Source of the DNA: Bacteroidota bacterium
GTDB taxonomy: Bacteria > Bacteroidota > Bacteroidia > Flavobacteriales > Weeksellaceae
Length of the DNA stretch: 17,177 bases
NCBI GenBank assembly: GCA_018266965.1
Contig: JAFDZJ010000167.1
Location: 1 to 17,177, forward strand
Direction: 5' to 3'
The notes under the pieces are model-generated. The model did no database searches. It saw only the letters and a program-made list of their open reading frames with translations, and was not told the origin of the DNA. Shown here one piece after another: positions 6,738-15,645 of this stretch; within the stretch, counting starts at the first letter, position 1; each line of letters begins with the position of its first letter. Position numbers and translations under genes: made by a program.

Positions 6738-7109
6738 TTAATTTGCATCAAATGCTTCAAAAGCATCTTCAATATGGGTGGCATTTAGTTTGCCGTCTTT
6801 TTCTTTCAGTACAGAAATTATATCAAATCTTACGGTTTCTTTTATGTTTCTGGCTTGTACAAACGCATCTGCAGCGGAAACTATAAGTTTTATTTTTCTC
6901 TTATTAACAGCTTCGTAAGGTTCTTGGAAAATGGTTGAATTTCTGGCTTTCACTTCTACCACTATGATTTGGTTGTTGAAAAGAGCAATAATATCTATTT
7001 CTCCTTTTTGATAAAAGAAATTTCTTGCAATTATTTCATATCCTTTTTCTTGGAGAAAAGTAACAGAAAAGTCCTCTGCTTGTTTACCAAAGTCGTTATG
7101 TTCTGCCAT
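6738..7109 (-). CDS. YraN / UPF0102 family protein, predicted nuclease
   Basis: The 123-residue length is typical. It carries the PD-(D/E)XK-type core of the family: GKQAEDFSVTFLQEKGYEIIARNF (residues 8-31), then KGEIDIIALFNNQIIVVEVKARN (35-57), with D39, E52 and K54 as the likely metal and catalytic positions. The family is related to Holliday-junction resolvase folds, but its biological role is unsettled. It sits 20 bases after the LD-carboxypeptidase gene, with no promoter-sized gap, so it is probably co-transcribed. Confidence 0.9.
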   Translation of the reverse strand: MAEHNDFGKQAEDFSVTFLQEKGYEIIARNFFYQKGEIDIIALFNNQIIVVEVKARNSTIFQEPYEAVNKRKIKLIVSAADAFVQARNIKETVRFDIISVLKEKDGKLNATHIEDAFEAFDAN

Positions 7110-7129
7110 TGTTTGGGAAGATTTAGAAT

Positions 7130-8065
7130 TTATAAAAATTCAACAATTCCGTTTTTAGATTCTATATTCATCAGGATTTCTCCTCCGATAATTAGGGGTC
7201 TATTGTCGAAAATATGTCCATTCGGAAAGCCAAAAAGTGTTGGAAAGTTGTAGTTTTTCAATCGTTGAGCAATCAATTCGTAGGCTTTTTCATCATAACT
7301 TTCTTCGTAGTTTGGGTTTTCTTTTTCGTTGCCCATATTGGTCATTCCGCCAACAATTAGTCCTTTTATTTTTCTGAAAACACCTGCCAATTCCAGGCTC
7401 ATCATCATTCTATCCAAGGCGTAATAATTCTCGCCAATATCTTCTATAAAAAGAATTTTATCTTTAAAATTATAAGAATAATGAGTTCCCAACAAAGCAT
7501 AGAGTAGTGCCAAATTTCCTCCGACCAATTCTCCAGTTGTTTTTCCATTTTTGTTAAATTGATGATGGGCAATGGAATAACTCGGTTTTTTACCTTTCAA
7601 AATGGAGAAAATTTTCTGATAACTTTCTTCGGAAACTCCAAAACTAGATGTTTTGATGGTTTGTCCATGGATAGAGGCGTATCCTTTCTTCAACAAAAAA
7701 CTTTGCACAACGGTATTGTCGGAATATCCAATATACCATTTGGGGTTTTGTTGGAAATGGGTAAGTTTAATTTTTTTTAAAAGATGTTGGCATCCATAAC
7801 CGCCTCTACTTGCCCAAATCGCTTTTATTTCTGTATCGTTAAAAGCCCAATTGATGTCTGCCAATCTTTCTTTTTCGGAACCGGAATAGTTGTATCCATT
7901 TTCGTATTTTCCTAATGCGTTTTTGCTTAAAATAGGCAAATATCCTTGTTGTTTAATAAGGGAAATTGTGTTTTCTAGTTGGGGATATTCCACAGCTCCG
8001 GCGGGAGAAATAATAGCAATAGCATCTCCTTTTTGTAAAGATTTTGGGAAAATTATTTCTTTCAT
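7130..8065 (-). CDS. LD-carboxypeptidase, peptidase family S66 (LdcA type)
   Basis: A 311-residue cytoplasmic serine peptidase that removes the terminal D-alanine from murein tetrapeptides during cell-wall recycling; MccF immunity proteins share the fold. The N-terminal SPAG motif (residues 20-23), ASRGGYG (85-91) and WYIGYSDNTV (110-119) are all present. The nucleophile is S115 in GYSD, with E208 (LFIEDIGE) and H284 (FPNGH) completing the Ser-Glu-His triad at the spacing known for LdcA. No signal peptide is present. Its ATG overlaps the stop of the LysE-family gene by four bases (8062-8065), indicating translational coupling. The LdcA assignment is more likely than MccF because no microcin genes are nearby. 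Confidence 0.93.
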   Translation of the reverse strand: MKEIIFPKSLQKGDAIAIISPAGAVEYPQLENTISLIKQQGYLPILSKNALGKYENGYNYSGSEKERLADINWAFNDTEIKAIWASRGGYGCQHLLKKIKLTHFQQNPKWYIGYSDNTVVQSFLLKKGYASIHGQTIKTSSFGVSEESYQKIFSILKGKKPSYSIAHHQFNKNGKTTGELVGGNLALLYALLGTHYSYNFKDKILFIEDIGENYYALDRMMMSLELAGVFRKIKGLIVGGMTNMGNEKENPNYEESYDEKAYELIAQRLKNYNFPTLFGFPNGHIFDNRPLIIGGEILMNIESKNGIVEFL

Positions 8066-8760
8066 TTGTTGTTTTGGTGTTTTTTGATAATTACGGCTTC
8101 TTTCTTTTCTGCTTCTTCTAATTTTTTATCAAACTGATTGAACTTTTTGAAACTTTGTAAAAAGATAAACATTGAAAAGATAATTAAAATAACACCAACT
8201 ACTTTCCTAATGTTGTTAGCTAATTTTTGGGTTAGCTTGTAGTGAAATTGTTTTGCCAGAAATATCTTCAACAAATCCACAGCCAAGTAAGTGGCAATTA
8301 CTAGCCCTACATACAATAAAAAATTCTCGATGTCCGGGTATTGATTTCGTACAGATATTACTGTAACTAACCAAAAAAGTATAACCCCTACATTCAGCAA
8401 ATTAAATAAAAACCCATTAATGAAAGTTTTAAAATAATTTTGGTTGATGAATTTATTTTCATTTGGCAAGTGCATTGTGGTCTTTGTAACCATCATTACT
8501 ATTCCATAGATGGAAATGATAAGCGATGTTATCCAATAAAATTCTGGGTAGTGATTGATGATACTTACCAAGTTTCCACTTGCAAAATATGCTGCAACAA
8601 TACACAAGATATCTGCCGTTATTACACCCAAATCCAATGCCAAAGCATGTCTGGGACCTCTTGTAAAGCTGGTCTCAATCAATAAGAAAAAGATGGGTCC
8701 TATAAAGACCAAACTCAACATGAAGCCTAGTACAATGGCTGAAAATATTAGTCCAAGCAT
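8062..8760 (-). CDS. LysE family translocator
   Basis: A 232-residue inner-membrane exporter of the LysE/RhtB superfamily, which exports amino acids or similar small molecules. The start is placed at ATG 8760 so that the protein begins with the first membrane helix; an in-frame ATG at 8808 would add a charged, non-family extension. Six membrane segments are apparent (about residues 2-28, 40-65, 74-92, 112-135, 146-170 and 186-203). The N-terminal signature is GFMLSLVFIGPIFFLLIETSF followed by RGPRHALALDLGVITAD. The C-terminus ends in a charged, lysine/glutamate-rich tail. The substrate is not predictable. It lies 66 bases after rnr and overlaps the LD-carboxypeptidase gene by four bases. Confidence 0.87.
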   Translation of the reverse strand: MLGLIFSAIVLGFMLSLVFIGPIFFLLIETSFTRGPRHALALDLGVITADILCIVAAYFASGNLVSIINHYPEFYWITSLIISIYGIVMMVTKTTMHLPNENKFINQNYFKTFINGFLFNLLNVGVILFWLVTVISVRNQYPDIENFLLYVGLVIATYLAVDLLKIFLAKQFHYKLTQKLANNIRKVVGVILIIFSMFIFLQSFKKFNQFDKKLEEAEKKEAVIIKKHQNNK

Positions 8761-8764
8761 TAGA

Positions 8765-8772
8765 CAAAGATA
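8765..8772 (-). promoter_or_regulatory. Candidate -7 promoter box (TATCTTTG) before the LysE gene
   Basis: A perfect TAnnTTTG match whose last base is 4 bases before ATG 8760. No convincing -33 TTG at the usual distance. If active it would give a near-leaderless transcript for the lysE-ldcA-yraN genes, separate from rnr. Confidence 0.3.
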
Positions 8773-8826
8773 AGAATAAGAATTGAAATATTTTCTCTGT
8801 CGAATCAAAATATTTTTAAGAAAAAA

Positions 8827-10980
8827 TTACTCTACAATTTTGAAATCCAATTGTTTCTGTATGAGATTAGCTTTCATTACTTTTATTTTTAGTTTGTCGC
8901 CCAATTGATATTGTTTTCCATGTCGCATACCATATACGGCGTGGGATTTGGCATCATACATATAACTGTCGTCTATCAAATCCCGTAACTTGATCAATCC
9001 TTCGGCACCATTCTCCGGAATTTCTACCCAAAAACCAAATTCTGCAACTCCAGAAATAATCCCTTCGAAAACCTCGCCAATATGTTTCTCCATGAATTTT
9101 ACTTGCATGAATTTTATAGAATCTCTTTCGGCATCTGCAGCTAATCTTTCCATTGCAGAACAGTGTTTGGCTTGTTCCTCGTAATCGTGTTTGTTTGGAG
9201 ATTTTCCACCATCAAGATAATGTTGCAAAAGTCGGTGAGCTATTAGGTCGGGGTATCTTCGGATAGGAGAAGTGAAATGAGAATAATAGCGAAATCCCAA
9301 TCCATAATGTCCGATAGGATCAGTGGAGTAGATGGCTTTGCTCATGGATCGCATGGCAAGGGTTTCTATCATATTTTCTTCTCCTTTTCCTTTTACATCT
9401 TGCAATAATTTGTTGAGAGATTCTGTGGTTTTTTTAGGATTGGAGATATTCATTTTGTATCCGAATGTAGATACAAATTCTTTTAGCGAAAGTAGTTTGG
9501 TAGGATCTGGATCTTCGTGTACTCTGTAGATAAATGTATTGTTGGTAGCTTCATTTTTTTGGGTTAATGAAATGTATTCCGACACTTTTTTATTCGCCAA
9601 AAGCATGAATTCTTCTATCAAATGATTGGCATCTTTGGATATTTTGAAATAGACTCCTATTGGTTCATTGTTTTCATCGAGATTGAATCGTACTTCACTT
9701 CTGTCAAATGTGATTGCACCATCTTTTATCCTGTTTTTCCTTAATATTTTTGCTAAATCATCTAGTGCGATTATTTCCTTGGCATAATCTCCTTCTTTGT
9801 TTTCGATTCTTTCTTGTGCTTCTTCGTAGGAGTATCTTCTATCGGAATGTATGATTGTCCTGCCGAACCATTGTTTTTGTAATTCTGCATTGTCATTCAA
9901 TTCAAAAACTGCAGAAAAAGTATATTTGTCTTCATGAGGTCGGAGAGAGCAGACATCATTACTCAATACTTCGGGCAACATTGGGACCACTCTGTCCACA
10001 AGATATACGGAAGTTGCTCTGTTGTAAGCTTCTTCGTCCAGAATTGTTCCGGGGGTTACAAAGTGCGAAACATCTGCAATATGTACGCCAATTTCCCAAT
10101 TTCCATTGTCGAGTTTTTGGATAGAAAGTGCGTCATCAAAATCTTTTGCATCTTTTGGGTCGATGGTAAAGGTAAGTACATCTCGCATATCTCGGCGTTT
10201 TTTCACTTCTTCATCACTTATATTTCTGTCGATTTTGTCGGCTTCTGCTTCTACTTCTTTCGGGAAAGAATATGGCAAATCATATTGTGCAAGTATAGCG
10301 TGTATTTCGGTTTCGTGTTCGCCGGGCATTCCTAATACTTGCGTTACTTCTCCTTCCGGGTTTTTGGAGTTTGGTTTCCAGTCTAGGATTTTTACAATTA
10401 CTTTTTCTCCATCTTTTGCACCATTCATTTTGGATTTGGAAACAAAAATATCTGTATTTATTTGTTTTTTGTCCGCTACTACAAATCCAAAATCTTTGTG
10501 AGGTACAATCTGTATGGTTCCGACAAAACTAGTTCGGCTTCTTTCGAGTACTTCTATTACCGAACCTTCCAATTTTTTTCCTTTGTAATGATAGGTTATA
10601 ATGTGGACTTTGTCCCCTTGTATAGCATCTTTGCAGTTTTTGGCATGGACAAATACATCTTCCTCCAATCCATCTACTTTTACATAGGCATTTCCACTTT
10701 GGTTGAAATCTATTGTACCCATCAAAGTGCCTTCTATTTTTAGGTTGAGGATATACTTTCCTTTTTCTACCTCTTTTATTCTTTGGTCGGCCAATAACTT
10801 GTGAAGTGCTTGGATAACTTGTTCTCGTTGTCTGGGATTTTTGTAATCTATACCATCTGCAATTTGCTTGTAATTATATATTTTGGAGGTTTTTTCGTGC
10901 ATCAACTTCAAGATTTTTTTTCCTATATCTTGTAGTTTGTGATTGTTTTTATGACTAATGAATTTTGATTTTTTTGCCAT
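8827..10980 (-). CDS. rnr: Ribonuclease R
   Basis: A 717-residue 3'-to-5' exoribonuclease of the RNB/RNase II family that degrades structured RNA and takes part in rRNA and tmRNA quality control. Domains in order are an N-terminal winged helix (about residues 10-75), tandem cold-shock/OB domains (80-215), the RNB catalytic domain (about 265-590) and a C-terminal S1 domain (about 635-715: GEVFEGIISGVAEFGFWVEIPENGAEGLI). The active-site acidic cluster is FTIDPKDAKDFDDALS with D274, D280, D282 and D283; HFTSPIRRYPDL (568-579) is the conserved RNB C-terminal motif. The basic N-terminus is typical for RNase R as opposed to RNase II, which lacks the winged helix. It heads the rnr-lysE-ldcA-yraN group. 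Confidence 0.95.
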   Translation of the reverse strand: MAKKSKFISHKNNHKLQDIGKKILKLMHEKTSKIYNYKQIADGIDYKNPRQREQVIQALHKLLADQRIKEVEKGKYILNLKIEGTLMGTIDFNQSGNAYVKVDGLEEDVFVHAKNCKDAIQGDKVHIITYHYKGKKLEGSVIEVLERSRTSFVGTIQIVPHKDFGFVVADKKQINTDIFVSKSKMNGAKDGEKVIVKILDWKPNSKNPEGEVTQVLGMPGEHETEIHAILAQYDLPYSFPKEVEAEADKIDRNISDEEVKKRRDMRDVLTFTIDPKDAKDFDDALSIQKLDNGNWEIGVHIADVSHFVTPGTILDEEAYNRATSVYLVDRVVPMLPEVLSNDVCSLRPHEDKYTFSAVFELNDNAELQKQWFGRTIIHSDRRYSYEEAQERIENKEGDYAKEIIALDDLAKILRKNRIKDGAITFDRSEVRFNLDENNEPIGVYFKISKDANHLIEEFMLLANKKVSEYISLTQKNEATNNTFIYRVHEDPDPTKLLSLKEFVSTFGYKMNISNPKKTTESLNKLLQDVKGKGEENMIETLAMRSMSKAIYSTDPIGHYGLGFRYYSHFTSPIRRYPDLIAHRLLQHYLDGGKSPNKHDYEEQAKHCSAMERLAADAERDSIKFMQVKFMEKHIGEVFEGIISGVAEFGFWVEIPENGAEGLIKLRDLIDDSYMYDAKSHAVYGMRHGKQYQLGDKLKIKVMKANLIQKQLDFKIVE

Positions 10981-11092
10981 TGTTTTGTTGGTTTAAATTT
11001 AAAAATGATAAATAAAAAGAATGATTGAATTTTTAATAGCAAGTACTAGTAAAAGTTGGTTTTATTTGGTATTCATTATCATTTTGATGAAA

Positions 11093-11100
11093 CAAATATA
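11093..11100 (-). promoter_or_regulatory. Candidate -7 promoter box (TATATTTG) for rnr
   Basis: A perfect TAnnTTTG on the minus strand, 112 bases before the rnr ATG and immediately after the ompA-type terminator. It is the best candidate in the 176-base gap. The -33 region would fall inside the terminator hairpin and has no clear TTG, so confidence is low. Confidence 0.3.
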
Positions 11101-11102
11101 CT

Positions 11103-11131
11103 AAAAATGAGACCGAAAAGGTCTCATTTTT
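11103..11131 (-). terminator. Intrinsic terminator after the OmpA-family gene
   Basis: A perfect hairpin with stem TGAGACC/GGTCTCA and a 5-base loop, extended by flanking A5/T5 runs to a 12-bp stem. It begins about 26 bases after the stop of the OmpA-domain gene and separates it from rnr. Because of the A/T flanks it could work on both strands, but only minus-strand genes are adjacent. Confidence 0.85.
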
Positions 11132-11156
11132 AATTTTAAATTATTGTTAAACTTTC

Positions 11157-11993
11157 TTATTTTTTTATTGGAGCGATGTCCATCAACTTCATGAATTCGT
11201 CTAATTTTGGCATAATGATAATTTCTGTTCTTCTGTTTTCTGCTCTTCCAGAAACAGATGCGTTGGTGGTTTTAGGATTGTACTCGCTTCTTCCACCTGC
11301 GGTTATTCTATTCGGATTAACTCCAAAATCTGTCTGTAACAATTTTGCCATAGAAGTCGCTCTTAATGCTGAAAGATCCCAATTGTCTTTTGGTAATGTT
11401 GCAGAACTCAAAGGTACATTGTCTGTATTTCCTTCTATTAAAACCGAATAGGTATCATAGTCGTTAATAACTTTTGCAACTTTTCCAAGCACTTCTTTGG
11501 CAGAAGGTTGAATGTTGTAATCGCCTGTTTTGTAGAGCATTTTGTCGGATAGAGAAATCATTACTACACCTTTCAGTACTTTTACATCTACATCTTGATC
11601 TTGTACATTGTCTAGGGAGCGTTTTAGCTTGTTGGAGAGAGCGATATTCAAACTATCATTTTTAGTTTTTCCTGCAATCAATTGCTTGATGTATGAGTTA
11701 GATGAATTGATTTCGCCGATAAGCTTGTCGATGTTGGCAGAACCTTTTCCAGTGTTAGCAAGACAAGCGTCCAAAGAAGATTTCAACGCACTATTTTGGT
11801 CTTTCAATAATTTGTTTTCTCCTAGAAGTCCTGCGTTAGATGATTTCAAATCTTGGATTTCTCTTTGTCTATCTGCAATGTTATCTATACACTGTTTGTA
11901 GTTGGTGTTCAGTGCATCGAATTGTTTTTTGGAAACACAGCTTGTAAGAGAAATAGCAAGTACTCCTACTGCTAAAAAAGGGGTAATTTTCAT
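11157..11993 (-). CDS. OmpA-domain outer-membrane lipoprotein
   Basis: A 278-residue peptidoglycan-associated lipoprotein. It has a lipoprotein signal peptide, MKITPFLAVGVLAISLTSC, with C19 as the acylated residue. A coiled-coil-like region follows (about 22-78: heptad-like leucines with K/E/Q/N). The OmpA C-terminal domain spans about 140-262. Its peptidoglycan-binding signatures are IEGNTDNVPL (186-195), NWDLSALRATSMAKLL (204-219) and GRAENRRTEIIIM (249-261); the aspartate and arginine that contact diaminopimelate in this family (D191, and an Arg in NRR) are present. It probably tethers the outer membrane to the cell wall. The gene is alone between its own promoter region, shared divergently with tilS, and a strong terminator. 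Confidence 0.93.
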   Translation of the reverse strand: MKITPFLAVGVLAISLTSCVSKKQFDALNTNYKQCIDNIADRQREIQDLKSSNAGLLGENKLLKDQNSALKSSLDACLANTGKGSANIDKLIGEINSSNSYIKQLIAGKTKNDSLNIALSNKLKRSLDNVQDQDVDVKVLKGVVMISLSDKMLYKTGDYNIQPSAKEVLGKVAKVINDYDTYSVLIEGNTDNVPLSSATLPKDNWDLSALRATSMAKLLQTDFGVNPNRITAGGRSEYNPKTTNASVSGRAENRRTEIIIMPKLDEFMKLMDIAPIKK

Positions 11994-12040
11994 TGTGAAG
12001 ATTTTTTTTAATGGTTCAAAATAAGTTTAGAAATTGTGTC

Positions 12041-12048
12041 CAAAGTTA
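12041..12048 (-). promoter_or_regulatory. Candidate -7 promoter box (TAACTTTG) for the OmpA-family gene
   Basis: A perfect TAnnTTTG on the minus strand, 47 bases before ATG 11993. A weak -33-like TTTA lies 17 bases upstream of the box. It is one half of a divergent promoter pair with the tilS box at 12073-12080. Confidence 0.5.
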
Positions 12049-12072
12049 CAATTAGATTTTTTATATAAAGTG

Positions 12073-12080
12073 TATCTTTG
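12073..12080 (+). promoter_or_regulatory. Candidate -7 promoter box (TATCTTTG) for tilS-dsbD
   Basis: A perfect TAnnTTTG, 30 bases before the TTG start of tilS. A weak -33-like TTA lies 18 bases upstream. It faces away from the ompA-type promoter box 24 bases to the left. Confidence 0.5.
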
Positions 12081-12110
12081 TATGATTTTTTCCATTAACT
12101 ATCAAAAACC

Positions 12111-13427
12111 TTGCTAAACTACAATTCTTTTTCAGAAAATTTTCAAAAATTGCTTTTTCAACAAGAGCGAAGTTCTTTTTTACTGGCTTTGAGTGGTGGT
12201 GTGGATTCCATGGTTTTGGCTAATCTGATGTTGGAAAATGGTTGCGATTTTCAGGTTGCTCATGTCAATTACAAACTCCGAAATGAAGACTCGGATTTGG
12301 ATCAATTGGTAGTGCAAGATTTTTGTAAAGAGCATCATATCAATTTTCATCTCTATACCGTTTCCGAAAAAGATGATAAGCCAAAAGGTTCTATACAGTT
12401 GTGGGCAAGAGAATTGAGGTATTCTTTTTTTAAAAATATTTTACAAGCAGAAAATTTGGGCTGTGTAGTTACCGCACACCATCTCAATGATCAGTTGGAG
12501 TCGTTTTTCATCAATCTTTCTCGTGGAGCAGGACTCAATGGACTGTCCGGTATTCCTGAAAATCGAGATTTTGTATTTCGTCCATTGCTTCCATTTACTA
12601 AAAAAGAAATTTACGACTTCGCAGAAAATAATAATATACAATTCCGAGAAGATGTTTCTAATGCCAAAAATGATTATTTAAGAAATAAAATTCGTAATAC
12701 CATTCTTCCGGAATTAATCAATGTTTCTGCCAGATTTTTGGAGGGTTTTGCCAAAAGTATTCATTATTTGGCTGAGAGTCAGGGTTTTGTTGAAGAGAAT
12801 ATGGAAAGGATTTTTCAAGAAATTGTTGTCCAAAAAGATAATGCTTGGTTTATAAAGACTTCTGAATTGCAATCCCAATCCGATTTTATTAAATATAATA
12901 TTTTGAAGAAATTTGGTATGGACAGTTTGGCGGAAATCGAAAAAATATTTTCTGCAAAATCGGGAGCCGTTTTTCATTCGTTTCAATTTTTATTATCCAT
13001 TGATAGGGAGACCATATATATAAGAGAAAAATCTAATATTGAGAAATTGCCAACTTCCGAAATTATTTTGGTTAATGATTTTCAAGAATTACAATCTAGC
13101 AACTTTTCTATTTCGTTGTCCAAATATTTTTTGGATTATGAAGGTGGCGTCTCAGGCGAAACTTGGCTTTTTGATGCGGACAAACTTATCTTCCCATTGT
13201 TGTTAAGAAAGAAAAAAACTGGAGATGTATTCTATCCCAAAGGAATGATTGGGAAAAAGAAAGTGTCAAAATTTTTTAAAGACGAAAAAATACCTATTTT
13301 AGCAAAATCGAAAATTTGGCTTTTGGTAGATGGAAGTGATACCGTGTTAGGTGTGTTGCCAATTAGACAAGACAGAAGGCAAACGCCCGATAATGAGAGT
13401 GTTAATGCCTTAAAAATAATTTTATAA
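12111..13427 (+). CDS. tilS: tRNA(Ile)-lysidine synthetase TilS
   Basis: TilS ligates lysine to C34 of the CAU-anticodon tRNA-Ile, using ATP, so that it reads AUA. The 438-residue protein has the PP-loop ATPase motif LALSGGVDSM (residues 25-34), VAHVNYKLR, the second ATP-site motif TAHHLNDQLESFF, and the tRNA-acceptor signature FREDVSNAKNDYLRNKIRNTILPEL. The TilS C-terminal domain covers about 350-438 (LLRKKKTGDVFYPKGMIGKKKVSKFFKDEKIP). The start is TTG at 12111: an in-frame TAA lies 15 bases upstream, and the first in-frame ATG falls inside the PP-loop, so no ATG start is possible. dsbD follows after 16 bases, probably in the same operon. Confidence 0.95.
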   Translation: MLNYNSFSENFQKLLFQQERSSFLLALSGGVDSMVLANLMLENGCDFQVAHVNYKLRNEDSDLDQLVVQDFCKEHHINFHLYTVSEKDDKPKGSIQLWARELRYSFFKNILQAENLGCVVTAHHLNDQLESFFINLSRGAGLNGLSGIPENRDFVFRPLLPFTKKEIYDFAENNNIQFREDVSNAKNDYLRNKIRNTILPELINVSARFLEGFAKSIHYLAESQGFVEENMERIFQEIVVQKDNAWFIKTSELQSQSDFIKYNILKKFGMDSLAEIEKIFSAKSGAVFHSFQFLLSIDRETIYIREKSNIEKLPTSEIILVNDFQELQSSNFSISLSKYFLDYEGGVSGETWLFDADKLIFPLLLRKKKTGDVFYPKGMIGKKKVSKFFKDEKIPILAKSKIWLLVDGSDTVLGVLPIRQDRRQTPDNESVNALKIIL

Positions 13428-13443
13428 TAAATATATCTGAATA

Positions 13444-15510
13444 ATGAAAATGAAACAATTTTTTATCTTGATTTTATCGTTTTGTTTTTCTCTGGTTTTG
13501 TCCCAAACAAAAGACCCGGTAAAACTGAGCTACAAAGTAAACGATTTGGGCGATAACCAATATGAAGCTGTCCTTACTGCAAATATAGACAAAGGTTTCC
13601 ACATCAATTCCAAAGACAATTCTCCGGATACGGTAATCCCAACCGAAATGAAAGTTACCTCCAAAGAAGGTATTGTGCCTATTGGTGGAATTGTGGAAGT
13701 CGGAAAGTTGCATAAAGAATTTTCCGAAGCTTTTGGAGGAGAGGTAGCTAACTATTCCGGAACGGTTTCATTCAAACAAAAATTCAAATTGAAAAATGGT
13801 AACAAACCTGCCAATATAGTATCGGAAATAACCTATCAAACCTGTAATGATCAAGTTTGTTTCGCACCGAAAACTTTGGAATTCGAACAAAAAATCACAC
13901 CAAAAGGTGCTGAAAATGTTGCTGAAAATACAGAAAAAAATAAAGATTCTCTTTTGGCTACTTCAGCCGTAGGTACAACAACACAAGATACTACAAAAGT
14001 TGCAGTTACTTCTACAGCTGCACCTAATCCAAAAGATTTGAAGATAGCTACAATCGATTTGGAAAAACCACTTACAGATTGTGGTATGGAAAAAGAGAAA
14101 AAATCCGAGAGTTATATTACCTATGCTTTTTTGGGTTTTGTAGGAGGGTTAATTGCTTTGCTTACCCCTTGTGTTTTTCCAATGATACCACTTACAGTTT
14201 CTTTCTTTACTAAAGGGACAAAAAATAAAGCCAAAGGCAAGAGAGATGCACTTTTGTATGGACTTTTTATATTGTTGATATTTGTTTTGCTGTCCCTTCC
14301 TTTTCATATTATAGATGGTATTGCAGGTAATATTTTCAACCAAATTTCTACCAGCGTTTGGCTTAATATTTTCTTTTTTGTCATTTTTATATTTTTCGCA
14401 GGTTCGTTTTTTGGGTATTACGAAATCACCCTACCGAGTTCTATTGCTAATAAGTCTGCAAAAGCCGAAGAAGCTGGAGGTATTATTGGTATATTTTTCA
14501 TGGCACTTACCCTAGTTATTGTTTCATTTTCTTGTACAGGTCCTATTTTGGGTAGCTTGTTGGGTACAGCAGTTTCTGGTTCTTCCAATGTACCGATGAT
14601 GCTGACATTTGCTTTGGCAGGATTTGGATTGGCTTGGGCAATTATTTTTGGAGCATTGGCGTTGTTTCCTCAAGCATTACAAAGCTTGCCAAAATCTGGA
14701 GGTTGGATGAATACGGTAAAAGTTGTTTTAGGATTTATAGAGCTAGGATTGGCACTGAAATTTTTATCCAAAGCAGATTTGGTGTCCAAAACTTTCTTAC
14801 TGAAAAGGGAATTATTTATAGCAATTTGGATTGTCGTTGCACTTGGATTAGCTTTATATTTATTAGGGAAAATAAGATTTCCTCACGATGACAAAAATGG
14901 GAAAATATCCCTTACTCGAAAAGTATTTGGAGTGTTGGGTCTAGGATTTGTAATCTATCTTATCCAAGGATTAATTCCTTCCGACAAACCGAAATTGCAA
15001 ATGCTTTCCGGAATATTGCCTCCTCTCAATGTAAGTTATTTTCACAAGGAAGGAGATGGGATTTTGGGTATGCACCCGGAACACGATTATTTTAAAGCCT
15101 TGGAGATTGCTAAAAAAGAAAACAAACCTTTGTTGATAGATTTCACGGGATTTGGGTGCGAAAACTGTAGAAAAATGGAAGAATTTGTTTGGTCCGAACC
15201 AGACATCTTGCCAATCCTTCAGAATGAGTTGGTATTGGCTTCACTTTATGTTGATGACAAGGAAGAATTACCAGAAAACGAGCAGGTTTCCATAGATTTG
15301 GGAGGTGGTCAAAAACAAAAAATCAAAACTATTGGCGATAGATGGTCTCAATTCCAAAAAGTAAACTTTCACGAATATACCCAACCTCATTATGTGTTGG
15401 TAACACCAGATGGACAGTTGATAAACACGCCAACAGGTGGATATATGGACAAAGAAAAATTCAAAAATTTCCTCCAATGTGCAGTGGATTATTATAAGAA
15501 TAAAAAATAA
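13444..15510 (+). CDS. dsbD: Thiol:disulfide interchange protein DsbD
   Basis: A 688-residue membrane protein that carries electrons from cytoplasmic thioredoxin to periplasmic partners. It has a signal peptide (residues 1-20, ending VLSQ) and an N-terminal DsbD-alpha domain (about 25-150) with the cysteine pair C134/C139 (YQTCNDQVCFAP). A low-complexity Thr/Ala linker (155-200) precedes the eight-helix CcdA-like transmembrane domain (about 222-510), with C243 (LLTPCVFPMIPL) and C364 (VSFSCTGPILG). A C-terminal thioredoxin domain (about 545-685) has the CxxC site C572/C575 (FTGFGCENCRKME). All three redox cysteine pairs are intact, so the relay should be functional. This domain order is the full-length DsbD type rather than the short CcdA. 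Substrates may include cytochrome c maturation or DsbC/DsbG-like proteins. It is co-directional with tilS and ends at a strong terminator. Confidence 0.95.
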   Translation: MKMKQFFILILSFCFSLVLSQTKDPVKLSYKVNDLGDNQYEAVLTANIDKGFHINSKDNSPDTVIPTEMKVTSKEGIVPIGGIVEVGKLHKEFSEAFGGEVANYSGTVSFKQKFKLKNGNKPANIVSEITYQTCNDQVCFAPKTLEFEQKITPKGAENVAENTEKNKDSLLATSAVGTTTQDTTKVAVTSTAAPNPKDLKIATIDLEKPLTDCGMEKEKKSESYITYAFLGFVGGLIALLTPCVFPMIPLTVSFFTKGTKNKAKGKRDALLYGLFILLIFVLLSLPFHIIDGIAGNIFNQISTSVWLNIFFFVIFIFFAGSFFGYYEITLPSSIANKSAKAEEAGGIIGIFFMALTLVIVSFSCTGPILGSLLGTAVSGSSNVPMMLTFALAGFGLAWAIIFGALALFPQALQSLPKSGGWMNTVKVVLGFIELGLALKFLSKADLVSKTFLLKRELFIAIWIVVALGLALYLLGKIRFPHDDKNGKISLTRKVFGVLGLGFVIYLIQGLIPSDKPKLQMLSGILPPLNVSYFHKEGDGILGMHPEHDYFKALEIAKKENKPLLIDFTGFGCENCRKMEEFVWSEPDILPILQNELVLASLYVDDKEELPENEQVSIDLGGGQKQKIKTIGDRWSQFQKVNFHEYTQPHYVLVTPDGQLINTPTGGYMDKEKFKNFLQCAVDYYKNKK

Positions 15511-15516
15511 TTAATG

Positions 15517-15546
15517 AAAAAGTCGAGTAAATTGCTCGACTTTTTT
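15517..15546 (+). terminator. Intrinsic terminator after dsbD
   Basis: An 11-bp hairpin (AAAAAGTCGAG / CTCGACTTTTT) around a 7-base loop, followed by one more T, 6 bases after the dsbD stop. The flanking A-run makes it potentially bidirectional, but only plus-strand genes surround it. Confidence 0.9.
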
Positions 15547-15645
15547 GCAATGTATCTGTTGCAAATGACCAAAACAAAAAACATAGATTTGAAATAAAAA
15601 ATAATATACCTTGTGTATTTGTGATTTCAAATTAAATTATTGAAA

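Noticed and set aside
6722..6784. Longer start for the secreted carboxypeptidase-regulatory-domain protein
   Set aside because: It overlaps the yraN-type gene and hides the signal peptide; ATG 6721 gives a normal secretion signal. ATG 6748 remains a weaker alternative.
8761..8808. Longer start for the LysE-family exporter
   Set aside because: It would add a polar, basic 16-residue extension before the first membrane helix and place the candidate promoter box inside the gene.
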